From NCBI RefSeq assembly GCF_900112365.1, contig NZ_FOLQ01000006.1, positions 310,001 to 374,000 on the forward strand: a stretch of DNA of 64,000 nucleotides, given 5' to 3'. The notes under the pieces are model-generated. The model did not search any database. It saw nothing but the letters and a program-made list of their open reading frames with translations, and was not told the origin of the DNA. The stretch is from Spirosoma endophyticum. Its GTDB lineage: Bacteria > Bacteroidota > Bacteroidia > Cytophagales > Spirosomataceae. Shown piece after piece: positions 9,110 through 18,590 of this stretch (position 1 is its first letter; every line of letters begins with the position of its first letter). The translations under genes were made by a program, and so were the position numbers.

Positions 9110-10506
9110 CTAATTTCCTGCATTTTATCGAACACCATCCTAACGTCAGTGTCGGTTGTGCGCCAGTTTGAAAAAGCCGCCCGAATACCGGTCCGCCCCT
9201 TATACACGGTAATGGTCATGAAGACTAAACCTGTATCATTCAGGGTAGACAGAAAAGTTTTTACCCGCTCCGGTTCTGCTTCAGATTCTTTCAGTGAGAA
9301 ACACACGGTATTAAGTCTGACTGGGGCTAACAACTCAAAATGATCACTACCAGCCAGCATCGTACCGAATGATTTGGCAAGTCGAATATTCGTTTCTATA
9401 ATAGTTTGGTAGCCTTCTTTGCCATACGCTATCAGGCTAAACCAGGCCGGTAATGCCCGTAATCGCCTTGAGCTTTCCGGCACCAGTGTCTGGTAATTTA
9501 CATGCGATAGCAGATCACCCAGATATGGGCTATTAAGTGGTTGCAGCGTTTCGATATGCAGTTGTCGGTGCCTCGTGTGCGTAAAGAAAATGGCACTATC
9601 GTACGGCACATTCAACCATTTATGGCAGTCGATAGTGATGCTATCGGCATTTTCCCAGCCAGCCAGTAGGTGTCGATACGTTGGTGAGCAGGCAGCAAAA
9701 CCACCAAATGCCCCGTCGACATGCCACCAGAAAGTATAGATTTCTTTCAATTTACCGATGGAAATCATATCATCGAAATCAACCGTATTGACTGTACCTC
9801 CGCTCGAAATCAGGATAACAGGCTGGCCATTCAGAGCCTGTAACTTAGCCTCTAAATCGCTGATGTCCATTGCTTCCCGATTCCCTTCCACATGGTTGAT
9901 TCGCACGACATTATTACGTCCAATGCCTAACATTGCCAGCGATTTGACCGCGGATGCATGCGGTTCAGCCGATAGAACTGTAATGCCCGGCACCATACCA
10001 TCATTGGAAATATCCACCCCAAGTTGCTGACCTGCCCACTGCCGCGCTACCGCCAGGCAGGTAAAATTTGACATCGTAGCTCCACTGACAAATCCACCCT
10101 GATACGTATCGGGCAAATTGAATAGTTGCCGCAACAGTTGAATCGTCTCAATTTCAATGTTAGCCGAAATATCACCTTGCCCAGCCGTCGCAAACGTACA
10201 TTGGTCAAAAGCAGTGGCTAACCAGTCGCCCACAATGGATGCCGGAGTGGTACCCCCAATCACATAACCCCAATAGCGCGGACCCGCCGATGCCACGATA
10301 ACCTGCCTCAGTCGTTCATTAAATTCATCGACGGCCCTGAGCGTACCTACACCCTGATTTGGCAACTGGTTCCCGGATAATTTGGGGCTGTATGTACTTT
10401 TTGTCGGCAGTTGATCCAGCGCATTCAGGTGGGTCAGGCTTTCAACTTTAGCTCGTTCGAGCAACGTAGCAAGGTCTTCTAAATCCTGCTGTAAGGGTGA
10501 GATCAT
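9082..10506 (-). CDS. Group II pyridoxal-dependent decarboxylase
   Basis: 474 aa from the ATG at 10506. The frame stays open to 10596, but the extra 30 residues look non-coding for this family; an ATG at 10524 is also possible. Family landmarks in order: a GGFVSGATMSNFTCL segment, the PLP-stacking His in SAEPHASAVK (about 183), the PLP-nitrogen Asp in HVDGAFGG (about 264), and the Schiff-base Lys in IDCHKWLNVPYD (about 296). This places it with aromatic-L-amino-acid, glutamate and diaminobutyrate decarboxylases. The particular amino acid cannot be told from sequence alone. A role in amine production or acid tolerance is possible but not shown. It converges on the regulator gene, with 28 bp of overlap. 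Confidence 0.93.
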   Translation of the reverse strand: MISPLQQDLEDLATLLERAKVESLTHLNALDQLPTKSTYSPKLSGNQLPNQGVGTLRAVDEFNERLRQVIVASAGPRYWGYVIGGTTPASIVGDWLATAFDQCTFATAGQGDISANIEIETIQLLRQLFNLPDTYQGGFVSGATMSNFTCLAVARQWAGQQLGVDISNDGMVPGITVLSAEPHASAVKSLAMLGIGRNNVVRINHVEGNREAMDISDLEAKLQALNGQPVILISSGGTVNTVDFDDMISIGKLKEIYTFWWHVDGAFGGFAACSPTYRHLLAGWENADSITIDCHKWLNVPYDSAIFFTHTRHRQLHIETLQPLNSPYLGDLLSHVNYQTLVPESSRRLRALPAWFSLIAYGKEGYQTIIETNIRLAKSFGTMLAGSDHFELLAPVRLNTVCFSLKESEAEPERVKTFLSTLNDTGLVFMTITVYKGRTGIRAAFSNWRTTDTDVRMVFDKMQEISYPSLKPAS

Positions 10507-10670
10507 GGCACCAGGGGATAGCATTACAGTGGTAAAGGCAAAGTAAGATAAAACAATAAAGTGTCCGATTACTTCGGTTAAGCTACGGGCAAACAATCAG
10601 CGGTGCAGCACACAGCCCTCAACAGGCTTATTTTCCTTTCCAACCTTTGCTCTTTATATTATCAAACTGA

Positions 10671-10705
10671 AAAGCTGACCCTACCAAAATGGTAGGGTCA
10701 GCTTT
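10671..10705. terminator. Rho-independent-type hairpin with 15-bp perfect stem
   Basis: Arms 10671-10685 (AAAGCTGACCCTACC) and 10691-10705 pair perfectly around a 5-nt loop, and a T-run follows on the plus strand. It lies in the gap between the divergent decarboxylase and kdp units, so it may insulate kdp from upstream transcription. Confidence 0.85.
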
Positions 10706-10760
10706 TTTAGCATGATGTCATAGAACACGCAAAGATAAAACAAATCCCTATTATTCAATT

Positions 10761-10822
10761 GGTTACCTCAAAACAGTAACCTTCAAAGTTTTTCTGGACT
10801 ACTTCTTGGCATACCCGTACCA
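10761..10822 (+). promoter_or_regulatory. Candidate kdp control region: GGTTAC inverted repeat plus TTGGCA element
   Basis: GGTTAC (10761-10766) and GTAACC (10776-10781) form an inverted repeat with a 9-bp spacer. About 25 bp downstream, TTGGCATACCCGTACCA (10806-10822) has a good -24-like half but reads CC where the sigma-54 -12 element needs GC. Alternatively, TTGG could be a -33 box with TAACGTTT as a weak -7. The region runs from 10507 to 10848 and holds no other gene. Confidence 0.25.
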
Positions 10823-10848
10823 GATAACGTTTTTAATCAATCACGATC

Positions 10849-10935
10849 ATGGGTACACTCCTGCTTCTTGTTGCCTCAGCACTAATCTGCTTCGCTCTTT
10901 TTTACAAAGCCATCGAATGGTTCGAGAAAATCTAA
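10849..10935 (+). CDS. 28-aa single-span membrane peptide at the head of the kdp operon
   Basis: ATG at 10849, TAA at 10933-10935. The peptide starts MGTLLLLVASALICFALF and ends in YKAIEWFEKI, giving one transmembrane helix (about residues 3-18) and a short amphipathic charged tail. It sits 72 bp before kdpF on the same strand, in a region otherwise free of coding sequence. Size and topology resemble KdpF, but the sequence lacks the KdpF C-terminal KPEKF-type ending, so it is not simply a second kdpF. A stabilising role for a Kdp complex, perhaps for one of the two KdpA proteins, is inference. Confidence 0.55.
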   Translation: MGTLLLLVASALICFALFYKAIEWFEKI

Positions 10936-11007
10936 AGGTGTAAGAGCGTAAAACTGCTGTTACAGCTATCTGCTCTTTCGCCTATTCACTCTTTCGCTCT
11001 GAAAAAA

Positions 11008-11088
11008 ATGCTCTCGCTCTTATTTATTGTCTCGCTGCTGGTTTTCGCGTACATGCTGTACGTCCTGATTAAACCGGAAAAATTTTAA
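11008..11088 (+). CDS. kdpF: KdpF, small subunit of the potassium-transporting ATPase
   Basis: 26 aa, with one hydrophobic helix followed by the hallmark ending YVLIKPEKF, which is typical of KdpF. In the E. coli complex KdpF is a lipid-like stabiliser of KdpFABC in the inner membrane. The gene lies 45 bp before kdpA on the same strand. Confidence 0.88.
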   Translation: MLSLLFIVSLLVFAYMLYVLIKPEKF

Positions 11089-11133
11089 CCGGATCGTCTC
11101 CATCTCCTATCGCTGGAGTAAAACACATTCACT

Positions 11134-12852
11134 ATGTCAACTGAATTATTAGGCGTCGCGGTCATGTATGGATTAACTCTCCTTCTGGCCATTCCGCTGG
11201 GCAAATACATTGCCAACGTATTTAAACCGGAGTCTGCCAATGGGCCAATCGAACGGTTCATTTATCGGCTCGCGGGCCTGGATTCCAGCCGCGATATGAC
11301 CTGGAAAGAAAACCTTATAGCACTACTCACAATCAACGCGGTCTGGTTAGGCTTTGCGTTTACGCTGCTGCTGATTCAGGGCTCACTGCCTCTTAATCCG
11401 GATGGAAACCCGTCAATGACGCCCGATCTGGCGTTCAATACGGCCATCAGCTTCATGGTCAACTGCGACTTGCAACACTATTCGGGCGAGTCGGGGCTAA
11501 CGTACCTGACGCAATTGTTTGTGGTCAATTTCCTGATGTTCACCTCGGCCGCAACGGGTATCGCTTCGCTGCTGTTAGTTGTGAGATCGTTTCTGCCTAA
11601 AGCAGTCGATACCGTCGGTAATTTCTACGTATTCTTTGTAAAAGCGATCACTCGAATCCTGCTGCCGATTTCGTTCGTAGTCGCTCTACTGCTAGCCTTC
11701 AGCGGCACTCCGGCCAGTTTCGATGGCAAAGACAGTATCGTAACCATGCAGGGCGATACGGTCGGTGTGTCACGTGGGCCAGCGGCTGGTATGATTGCCA
11801 TCAAACACGCAGGAACCAACGGCGGAGGCTGGTTTGGCGCCAACTCGGCGCACCCGTTCGAAAACCCAACCTATTTTACTAACGTAGTTGAAATGGTGGC
11901 GCAAGTACTTCTACCAATCGCGATGCTGTTTGCGCTGGGTTTCCTGATCAATCGTCGGCGCTTCACTTGGGTTGTCTATAGCGTCATGACGATTGGTATG
12001 CTTTGCCTGCTTATTCCAACACTAGTAACGGAATTCCATGGTAATCCAGCTATTGCCCAGTTGGGTGTGATCCAGCCAACCGGCGCGATGGAAGGCAAAG
12101 AAGTACGTTTCGGCCCACTGGCGTCGGCCTACTGGAGCATTGTCACAACGATTATTTCGACGGGATCAGTCAACTCGATGCACGATTCGTCAATGGCCTT
12201 GTCGGGCACAATGGAGCTGTTGGGGATGATGACCAATGCTTTCTACGGCGGTTGTGGCGTCGGTTTTCTGAACTACTATTATTACCTCATCATTGCCGTT
12301 TTCATCTCAGGATTGATGGTAGGCCGGACCCCGGAACTCTTCGGACGGAAAGTCGAAGCGCGGGAAATCAAGATTGCCTCGATCGTTGCCTTGCTCAGTA
12401 CGTTACTGGTAAAAGGCGGAACGGCCCTAGCTGCCTGGGTTTATATTAACTATCCAAACGGCGCCGGGGTCGCGTCCGACTTGGTTGGGAAGCCTTCAGC
12501 CTGGTTGAACAATCCAGCTAATCACGGTTTCACGGAAGTCCTTTATGAGTTCACCTCAGCAAACGCCAACAACGGTTCGGGATTTGAAGGGCTGGGCGAC
12601 AACAATTTTTTCTGGAACTATGCCACGGGTATTGTGCTGATTTTGGGGCGGTTTATCCCAATCATCGGCCCGGTAGCCATTGCGGGTCTACTGGCGCAGA
12701 AAAAATACGTACCAGAATCGTCTGGAACACTGCCAACGGATACCGCTACGTTCGGGCTGATGACCTTCGCCGTTATCCTGATCATTACCGCCTTATCCTT
12801 CTTCCCAGCACTGGCGCTGGGCCCACTGGCCGAATACTTCTCACTTAAATAA
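11134..12852 (+). CDS. kdpA: KdpA (copy 1), potassium-binding channel-like subunit
   Basis: 572 aa, close to the 557 of E. coli, with ten or so transmembrane helices. The four channel-like P-loops are visible: loop 1 [18 protein letters not shown] with VNCDLQ at 109-114, loop 2 GTNGGG at 227-232, loop 3 [11 protein letters not shown] at 342-352, and loop 4 [14 protein letters not shown] from about 477. Loop 1 departs from the TNTN(W/L)Q of well-studied KdpA, having Val, Cys and Asp at three positions. Loops 2-4 look conventional. It is followed by kdpB after 44 bp. By family knowledge KdpA selects K+ and passes it to the KdpB pump subunit. Confidence 0.96.
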   Translation: MSTELLGVAVMYGLTLLLAIPLGKYIANVFKPESANGPIERFIYRLAGLDSSRDMTWKENLIALLTINAVWLGFAFTLLLIQGSLPLNPDGNPSMTPDLAFNTAISFMVNCDLQHYSGESGLTYLTQLFVVNFLMFTSAATGIASLLLVVRSFLPKAVDTVGNFYVFFVKAITRILLPISFVVALLLAFSGTPASFDGKDSIVTMQGDTVGVSRGPAAGMIAIKHAGTNGGGWFGANSAHPFENPTYFTNVVEMVAQVLLPIAMLFALGFLINRRRFTWVVYSVMTIGMLCLLIPTLVTEFHGNPAIAQLGVIQPTGAMEGKEVRFGPLASAYWSIVTTIISTGSVNSMHDSSMALSGTMELLGMMTNAFYGGCGVGFLNYYYYLIIAVFISGLMVGRTPELFGRKVEAREIKIASIVALLSTLLVKGGTALAAWVYINYPNGAGVASDLVGKPSAWLNNPANHGFTEVLYEFTSANANNGSGFEGLGDNNFFWNYATGIVLILGRFIPIIGPVAIAGLLAQKKYVPESSGTLPTDTATFGLMTFAVILIITALSFFPALALGPLAEYFSLK

Positions 12853-12896
12853 TTAAACATCTAAGTCAGAAAAATTCTGATTTAGAAACCAATATC

Positions 12897-14951
12897 ATGG
12901 CAAAGCAAAATTCTTCCCCGGCCCTCTTTCAGCGCGAGCTGGTAAGCAAGGCAATTCGGGATTCGTTTGTCAAACTTAATCCGGCCATTCTCATCAAGAA
13001 TCCGGTCATGTTCACCGTCGAAATCGGTACCGTCGTAATGGTGCTGGTAACGGCCTACATCGCCATCACGGGCGATACGTCGCAGGGAACGCTGGGCTAC
13101 AATATCGCCATCACGTTCATTCTGTTGCTGACGATTCTGTTCGCCAATTTCGCTGAAGCCATTGCCGAAGCACGCGGTAAAGCGCAGGCAGAATCACTAC
13201 GTAAAACGCGGCAGGAAACGCCCGCAAAAAAAGTCGTTGGCAATGACCGCATTGAGTTAATCTCCTCCGCGCAACTGCAAAAAGGCGATGTGTTTCTCTG
13301 CGAAACGGGCGACATTATTCCGTCCGACGGCGAAATCATCGAAGGTTTAGCCACCATCGACGAGTCGGCGATTACGGGTGAATCAGCTCCGGTTATTCGA
13401 GAATCGGGGGGTGATAAATCGTCGGTGACGGGCGGTACGAAAGTGCTTTCCGATCGCATCAAAGTACAAGTAACAACCCAACCGGGCGAATCATTTCTGG
13501 ACAGGATGATTGCGCTGGTGGAAGGAGCAAGTCGGCAGAAAACGCCGAATGAAATTGCATTGACGATTCTGCTGGCCGGATTTACCCTGATTTTCATCAT
13601 CGTCTGCGTCGCATTGAAGCCCTTTGCGGATTATGCCAATACGCCAATCACCATTGCGGCCCTGATTTCACTGTTCGTGTGCCTCATTCCAACGACGATT
13701 GGTGGGTTGCTTTCGGCCATTGGGATTGCGGGAATGGACCGCGCGTTGCGGGCGAACGTAATTGCCAAGTCGGGCCGGGCCGTCGAAACGGCGGGGGATA
13801 TTGATACGTTGCTGCTCGACAAAACGGGCACAATTACCATTGGCAACCGGAAAGCAACCAATTTCTACCCCGCTCCGGGTATTTCCGTAGACGACATGAT
13901 TCGGGCGTCGGCACTCAGTTCGCTGGCCGACGAAACCCCGGAAGGCAAATCCATTGTCGAACTGGCCGGCACGAACGTAACGAGTCGATTATCAACCGAA
14001 GGTGCTACGTTGATCAAGTTTACGGCCGAAACCCGGTCTTCAGGCATCGATATGCCCAGCGGCCAAAACGGTTCGCAGGTGCGGATTCGGAAAGGGGCCA
14101 CCGATTCGATTCGCAACATCGTTTCGCGGGCAGGCAATATCTTCCCGGCCATAACGGAGGAACAATCCAAAAAGATTGCTGCTAATGGCGGCACTCCGCT
14201 GGTCGTTTCTGAAAATGAAGTGGTTAAAGGTGTCATCGAATTGCAGGACATTATCAAACCCGGCATTTCGGAACGCTTCGACCGACTGCGAAAAATGGGT
14301 GTTAAAACAGTGATGGTTACGGGCGACAATCCACTGACAGCCAAGTTCATCGCTGAAAAAGCGGGCGTCGACGACTACATCGCCGAAGCCAAACCCGAAG
14401 ACAAAATGAACTACATCCGCCACGAGCAACTAGGCGGCAAGCTCGTAGCCATGATGGGCGACGGGACCAACGACGCACCCGCTCTGGCACAAGCCGATGT
14501 AGGTGTAGCGATGAACTCCGGCACACAAGCCGCCAAAGAAGCGGGTAACATGGTGGACCTGGACAATGACCCAACCAAACTTATCGAGGTCGTTGAAATT
14601 GGGAAGCAATTGCTGATCACACGGGGCACCCTGACAACGTTTTCTATTGCCAACGACGTAGCGAAATACTTTGCCATCGTTCCGGCCCTGTTCGTACTAT
14701 CGATTCCCGCCTTGCAGGCAATCAATATCATGAAGTTGCACAGCCCGGAATCGGCCATTCTATCGGCGGTTATTTTCAATGCGATCATTATTCCCATGCT
14801 GATTCCGCTGGCGCTACGTGGTGTTGAATACAAACCGATTGGCGCATCGGCCCTGCTACGTAGGAATCTGCTTATCTATGGTGTTGGCGGCCTTATCGCT
14901 CCGTTCATTGGCATTAAATTGATCGATTTAGTCGTCGGGTTATTTGTGTAA
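12897..14951 (+). CDS. kdpB: KdpB, P-type ATPase subunit of the potassium pump
   Basis: 684 aa, full length. The P-type ATPase landmarks are intact: the actuator TGES motif in ITGESAPVI, the phosphorylation motif DKTGT with Asp at residue 308, the nucleotide-domain stretch near [12 protein letters not shown], and the hinge [12 protein letters not shown]-terminal and C-terminal membrane helices match KdpB. It hydrolyses ATP and moves K+ to the cytoplasm as part of KdpFABC in the inner membrane. It is the only kdpB in the window although two kdpA genes flank kdpB-kdpC. In E. coli the Ser of TGES is a site of inhibitory phosphorylation; that Ser is present. Confidence 0.98.
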   Translation: MAKQNSSPALFQRELVSKAIRDSFVKLNPAILIKNPVMFTVEIGTVVMVLVTAYIAITGDTSQGTLGYNIAITFILLLTILFANFAEAIAEARGKAQAESLRKTRQETPAKKVVGNDRIELISSAQLQKGDVFLCETGDIIPSDGEIIEGLATIDESAITGESAPVIRESGGDKSSVTGGTKVLSDRIKVQVTTQPGESFLDRMIALVEGASRQKTPNEIALTILLAGFTLIFIIVCVALKPFADYANTPITIAALISLFVCLIPTTIGGLLSAIGIAGMDRALRANVIAKSGRAVETAGDIDTLLLDKTGTITIGNRKATNFYPAPGISVDDMIRASALSSLADETPEGKSIVELAGTNVTSRLSTEGATLIKFTAETRSSGIDMPSGQNGSQVRIRKGATDSIRNIVSRAGNIFPAITEEQSKKIAANGGTPLVVSENEVVKGVIELQDIIKPGISERFDRLRKMGVKTVMVTGDNPLTAKFIAEKAGVDDYIAEAKPEDKMNYIRHEQLGGKLVAMMGDGTNDAPALAQADVGVAMNSGTQAAKEAGNMVDLDNDPTKLIEVVEIGKQLLITRGTLTTFSIANDVAKYFAIVPALFVLSIPALQAINIMKLHSPESAILSAVIFNAIIIPMLIPLALRGVEYKPIGASALLRRNLLIYGVGGLIAPFIGIKLIDLVVGLFV

Positions 14952-14960
14952 CGCTATGAC

Positions 14961-15027
14961 ACCACCGGGTTTTAACCCGGTGCAAATGGGGAATAGAATC
15001 AATTGCACCAGGTTTTAACCCGGTGGT
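14961..15027. repeat. Twin palindromes between kdpB and kdpC
   Basis: CACCGGGTTTTAACCCGGTG at 14963-14982 is a near-perfect palindrome. A one-base variant (CACCAGG...) follows at 15006-15025, and the flanks (ACCACC... and ...GGTGGT) also pair, so the gap can form either two small hairpins or one large one. Related sequences occur at 17401-17420 and inside the hairpin loop at 50507-50528. It may tune expression of kdpC relative to kdpB (inference). Confidence 0.75.
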
Positions 15028-15042
15028 ATAAAAATAAAAATC

Positions 15043-15606
15043 ATGAAAAATCACATCTCACCAGCCATTCGGCTTACGCTTATTCTGCTGGTTATTCTTT
15101 CCGTTGTTTATCCTATTGTCGTAGCCGGAATAGCCACGCTTGCAGCAGGGGGCGGCAAAGGCGAAACGGTTACAGTCAATGGCAAGGTCGTAGGCTATGC
15201 GCTGATCGGCCAGAAGTTTACCGAAGACCGCTATTTTAACAGCCGCCCATCGGCCGTTGACTACAATGCAACCGGATCGGCGGGGTCGAACAAAGGTCCG
15301 TCAAATCCCGACTATCTGAAAACCGTTCAGGCCCGGATTGATACGTTCCTCGTACATAACCCAGGGGTAAACAAAGCCGATATTCCTGCTGAACTCGTTA
15401 CGGCTTCTGGTTCAGGCCTGGACCCGGATTTATCGCCAGCGGCCGCCAAAATTCAGGTAGCACGGATTGCTAAGAACCGCAACATCAGCGTCGAACGCTT
15501 GAATCAACTTGTTGATGAACAGACCCAAGGCCCTCTCTTAGGACTACTTGGTCCATCAACGGTAAATGTGTTAAAACTGAACGTAGCACTTGACCAACTC
15601 AAATAA
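15043..15606 (+). CDS. kdpC: KdpC, accessory subunit of the potassium pump
   Basis: 187 aa, the usual KdpC length. One N-terminal transmembrane helix (about residues 8-33) is followed by a periplasmic domain with the family's GQKFTEDRYFNSRPSAVDYNA-like segment at about 54-75, then SGSGLDPDLSPAAAKIQVARIA and LGLLGPSTVNVLKLN near the C-terminus. KdpC stabilises the complex and raises its apparent affinity. It is separated from kdpB by a hairpin region rather than the usual short gap, and is followed after 64 bp by the second kdpA. Confidence 0.97.
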   Translation: MKNHISPAIRLTLILLVILSVVYPIVVAGIATLAAGGGKGETVTVNGKVVGYALIGQKFTEDRYFNSRPSAVDYNATGSAGSNKGPSNPDYLKTVQARIDTFLVHNPGVNKADIPAELVTASGSGLDPDLSPAAAKIQVARIAKNRNISVERLNQLVDEQTQGPLLGLLGPSTVNVLKLNVALDQLK

Positions 15607-15670
15607 AGTTTTGCTGAGGGATTCGGTTACCAATCGAGTTCTTCAGTAAAGCTGACAATCAAATACCAGA

Positions 15671-17377
15671 ATGATCACCGATTATATTGGTCTTGGGCTG
15701 CTCTTCGGCTTGGCCGTGGGGATCGCAATTCCAACGGGACGCTACCTAAGCCACGTGTTCAAAGGTGAAACAACGCCACTGGACTTTCTGACTCCTCTCG
15801 AACGATTAATCTATCGACTCGGCGGAATCGATCCGGCCCAACCGATGACATGGCGACAGTATGCTGTAGCGTTGCTGGTAGTTAATGGAGTATGGTTACT
15901 CTATGCGCTGGTTATGCTCCTTGTCCAGGCTCAAATTCCGATTTGGAACCAGGGCAACATCCCACCAATGGAATGGACGCTGGCCCTAAACACGGCCATT
16001 AGTTTTCTGACCAGCACGAATTTACAGCACTATTCGGGCGAAAGCGGGGCAACTTATTTTACGCAAATGGCGGTGCTGACGTTTTTGCAGTTTGTGTCGG
16101 CAGGAACAAGTCTGGCCGTAGGTGTGGCAGTGGTCAGGTCATTGCGAAGTGAACACAGCGAGCGTTTCGGCAATTTCTACCAGGATTTTGTTTTGTCGAT
16201 CACGCGGGTGTTCATGCCCCTGTCTTTGCTTGGCGCAATAGAGCTGATTTTTACCGGTGTGCCGATGACATTTGAGCCGTACCAGGTTATTAAAACGTTG
16301 CAGGGCGCAGAACAGACTGTGGCTACAGGTCCGGTAGCGGCCATGCTATCCATTAAGCACCTCGGTTCAAATGGTGGCGGGTTCTTCGGAGCAAATACGG
16401 CGCATCCGTTCGAGAATCCGAACGTTGTCAGCTACATACTTAACCTGGTGAACGTATTGTTACTGCCGCTGGCATTCATCTGCTTCCTGGGGTATTTTCT
16501 AAACCGGCGGAAGCTGGCCGTCATGCTGTTTACGATCATGACGGGTTGCTGGTTATCGCTTACAATCCCAATTATGGCGCAGGAGTTAGCAGGCAACGTA
16601 GCGATTACCCAATTGGGTATCGACCAGTCGATGGGCAGTCTGGAGGGTAAGGAAATGCGATTTGGTACAGCAGCCTCTGCGTTCTGGTGTGGCGTAAACA
16701 TCGTTATTCCCGCAGGAACGCTAACGTCAATGCATGATAGTTACACGCCTTTATCGGGTTTATTTATGCAGTTGGGCATGCAGGTAGACGCTTTTTACGG
16801 AGGTGTTGGAACGGGGTTCCTGTACATGTTCCTATACATCATCATTGCTATTTTTATTGGTAGCCTGATGATTGGCCGAACACCCGAGTTGCTGGGGAAG
16901 AAGGTAGGCATACCGGAAATCCAGGTAGCTGCTTTCGTGATTGTCATGTTGCCGCTACTCTATCTGGGTGCAACTGGTTTGGCAGTCGCGGTATGGAACA
17001 ACACCACTAATCCAGCGGAAACGCTCGGCTGGTTGAGCAACGGCAGTTATCACGGGTTTACCACGATGCTCTACGAATACGTATCGTCTGCCGCTGGAAA
17101 CGGATCGGGTTTTGAGGGATTGGGTGATAACACACCGTTCTGGAACCTGTCGACGGCAGTTGTCATGCTGTTAGGCCGATTTATCCCACTGCTGGGTCCC
17201 CTGATCATTGGCGGCCTCCTGCTTGCCAAACACTACGTTCCACCAACGACCGGAGTTTTGCCTGTTGAATCATCGACATTCGCGGTGCTTTTAACCGCGG
17301 TCATCCTGATAATAGGTGCCTTATGTTTTTTTCCGGCACTGGCGATCGGGCCAATTGCCGAGTATTTGACCCAATAA
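15671..17377 (+). CDS. kdpA: KdpA (copy 2), divergent second potassium-channel subunit
   Basis: 568 aa, full length and intact. It aligns with copy 1 along its whole length but is clearly diverged, so it is not a recent duplicate. P-loops: loop 1 [14 protein letters not shown] with TSTNLQ at 114-119, nearer the usual TNTN(W/L)Q than copy 1; loop 2 GSNGGGFFGAN; loop 3 PAGTLTSMHDS at 347-357, where copy 1 has [11 protein letters not shown], so the Ser-Thr of the filter is replaced by Pro-Ala; loop 4 [14 protein letters not shown]. Its position after kdpC and before the porin makes it part of the same operon. It may replace copy 1 in the complex under other conditions or with other ion selectivity (inference). 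Confidence 0.94.
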   Translation: MITDYIGLGLLFGLAVGIAIPTGRYLSHVFKGETTPLDFLTPLERLIYRLGGIDPAQPMTWRQYAVALLVVNGVWLLYALVMLLVQAQIPIWNQGNIPPMEWTLALNTAISFLTSTNLQHYSGESGATYFTQMAVLTFLQFVSAGTSLAVGVAVVRSLRSEHSERFGNFYQDFVLSITRVFMPLSLLGAIELIFTGVPMTFEPYQVIKTLQGAEQTVATGPVAAMLSIKHLGSNGGGFFGANTAHPFENPNVVSYILNLVNVLLLPLAFICFLGYFLNRRKLAVMLFTIMTGCWLSLTIPIMAQELAGNVAITQLGIDQSMGSLEGKEMRFGTAASAFWCGVNIVIPAGTLTSMHDSYTPLSGLFMQLGMQVDAFYGGVGTGFLYMFLYIIIAIFIGSLMIGRTPELLGKKVGIPEIQVAAFVIVMLPLLYLGATGLAVAVWNNTTNPAETLGWLSNGSYHGFTTMLYEYVSSAAGNGSGFEGLGDNTPFWNLSTAVVMLLGRFIPLLGPLIIGGLLLAKHYVPPTTGVLPVESSTFAVLLTAVILIIGALCFFPALAIGPIAEYLTQ

Positions 17378-17425
17378 TTTTCGAGTACAACAATTCATAA
17401 AACCTGGTTAAAGCCGGGTACTAAA

Positions 17426-18583
17426 ATGAAAAATAACTTTCTCCTGACTGTTGCGATTGCAATAGTTTTTCATACCTCACCACTACTTGCTCAGTCAATA
17501 AATGACACGAAAGATACGTTGACGCCAGTTCAACCACAGAGTGCTGTAGCACCTAATTCAGGATTAACCGTCACGGGCTACGTTGAAGCCTACTACACAC
17601 ACGATTTCACGGCACCAAAAACCGCTCAGGAGCGACCTGGATTTTTGTATAATCACAAGCGAAACCGCGAAGTAAACGTAAATCTGGCGTTTATCAAGGG
17701 AGCTTATACCAGTGACCGCGTCCGGGCGAATCTGGCGATTCAGGTTGGTACGTATGCGCAGTATAATTATGCCGCTGAACAAGGTTTACTGAAGAATATA
17801 TTTGAAGCGAACGCGGGAGTAAAATTGAGTAAAACGCATGATCTCTGGCTCGACGCGGGCATTTTCTCGTCGCATATTGGGTTTGAAAGTGCGATCTCGA
17901 AAGATTGCTGGACGCTGACACGTAGCCTTGTGGCTGAAAATTCACCCTATTATCTGGCAGGTGCCAAACTGACGTACAACACGCCCAATGGAAAATGGAC
18001 TCTTTTGGGATCGGTACTGAATGGCTGGCAACGGATTGCCAAATTACCTGGTTATTCCGGTCCATCGGTTAGTACGCAGGTGCAGTTTAAGCCAACGGCC
18101 AATTTTGTATTGAACTGGAGTAGTTTCCTGGGCAGCGACCGACCCGATTCACTGAAACAAACGCGATTTTATAATAACATCTACGCAATTGTGAATCCAA
18201 ACGGAAAAGTCAGCGCTATTCTTGGCTTCGATATTGGCGCCGATCGCAAACCCGTTGGCCCCGACGGTCGCCGGGTAGGCAATGGCAGTTACGTCTGGTA
18301 TGCCCCCGTGGCCATTGTCCGCTATTCGTTTAGTGACGTAGTGAAACTAGCGGGGCGGGTTGAATATTACGATGACAAAAACGGGGTAATCATTGCAACA
18401 GGAACACCAAACGGCTTCAAAATCTGGGGCTATTCGCTGAATGTCGACTACTTTATTTTACCCACTGCGCTCTTCAGGATCGAAGGAAAAGTTTACAACA
18501 GTCAGGACGCTATCTTTGAAACAGCAAGCCGTGACAGTAATACAAATACCTCATTGACAACGAGTTTAGCGGTTAGTTTTTAA
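17426..18583 (+). CDS. Outer membrane beta-barrel porin (BBP2/OmpL-like) of the kdp cluster
   Basis: 385 aa. A signal peptide (MKNNFLLTVAIAIVFHTSPLLAQ) is followed by a linker and about fourteen amphipathic beta strands rich in Tyr, Asn and Gly, from LTVTGYVEAYYTHDF near residue 47 to a C-terminal strand ending in SLAVSF with the terminal Phe of outer membrane barrels. The pattern fits the putative beta-barrel porin-2 family. Position between kdpA and kdpD suggests it admits K+ or balances ion entry across the outer membrane when the Kdp pump is induced (inference). Confidence 0.82.
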   Translation: MKNNFLLTVAIAIVFHTSPLLAQSINDTKDTLTPVQPQSAVAPNSGLTVTGYVEAYYTHDFTAPKTAQERPGFLYNHKRNREVNVNLAFIKGAYTSDRVRANLAIQVGTYAQYNYAAEQGLLKNIFEANAGVKLSKTHDLWLDAGIFSSHIGFESAISKDCWTLTRSLVAENSPYYLAGAKLTYNTPNGKWTLLGSVLNGWQRIAKLPGYSGPSVSTQVQFKPTANFVLNWSSFLGSDRPDSLKQTRFYNNIYAIVNPNGKVSAILGFDIGADRKPVGPDGRRVGNGSYVWYAPVAIVRYSFSDVVKLAGRVEYYDDKNGVIIATGTPNGFKIWGYSLNVDYFILPTALFRIEGKVYNSQDAIFETASRDSNTNTSLTTSLAVSF

Positions 18584-18590
18584 GTTTTTT

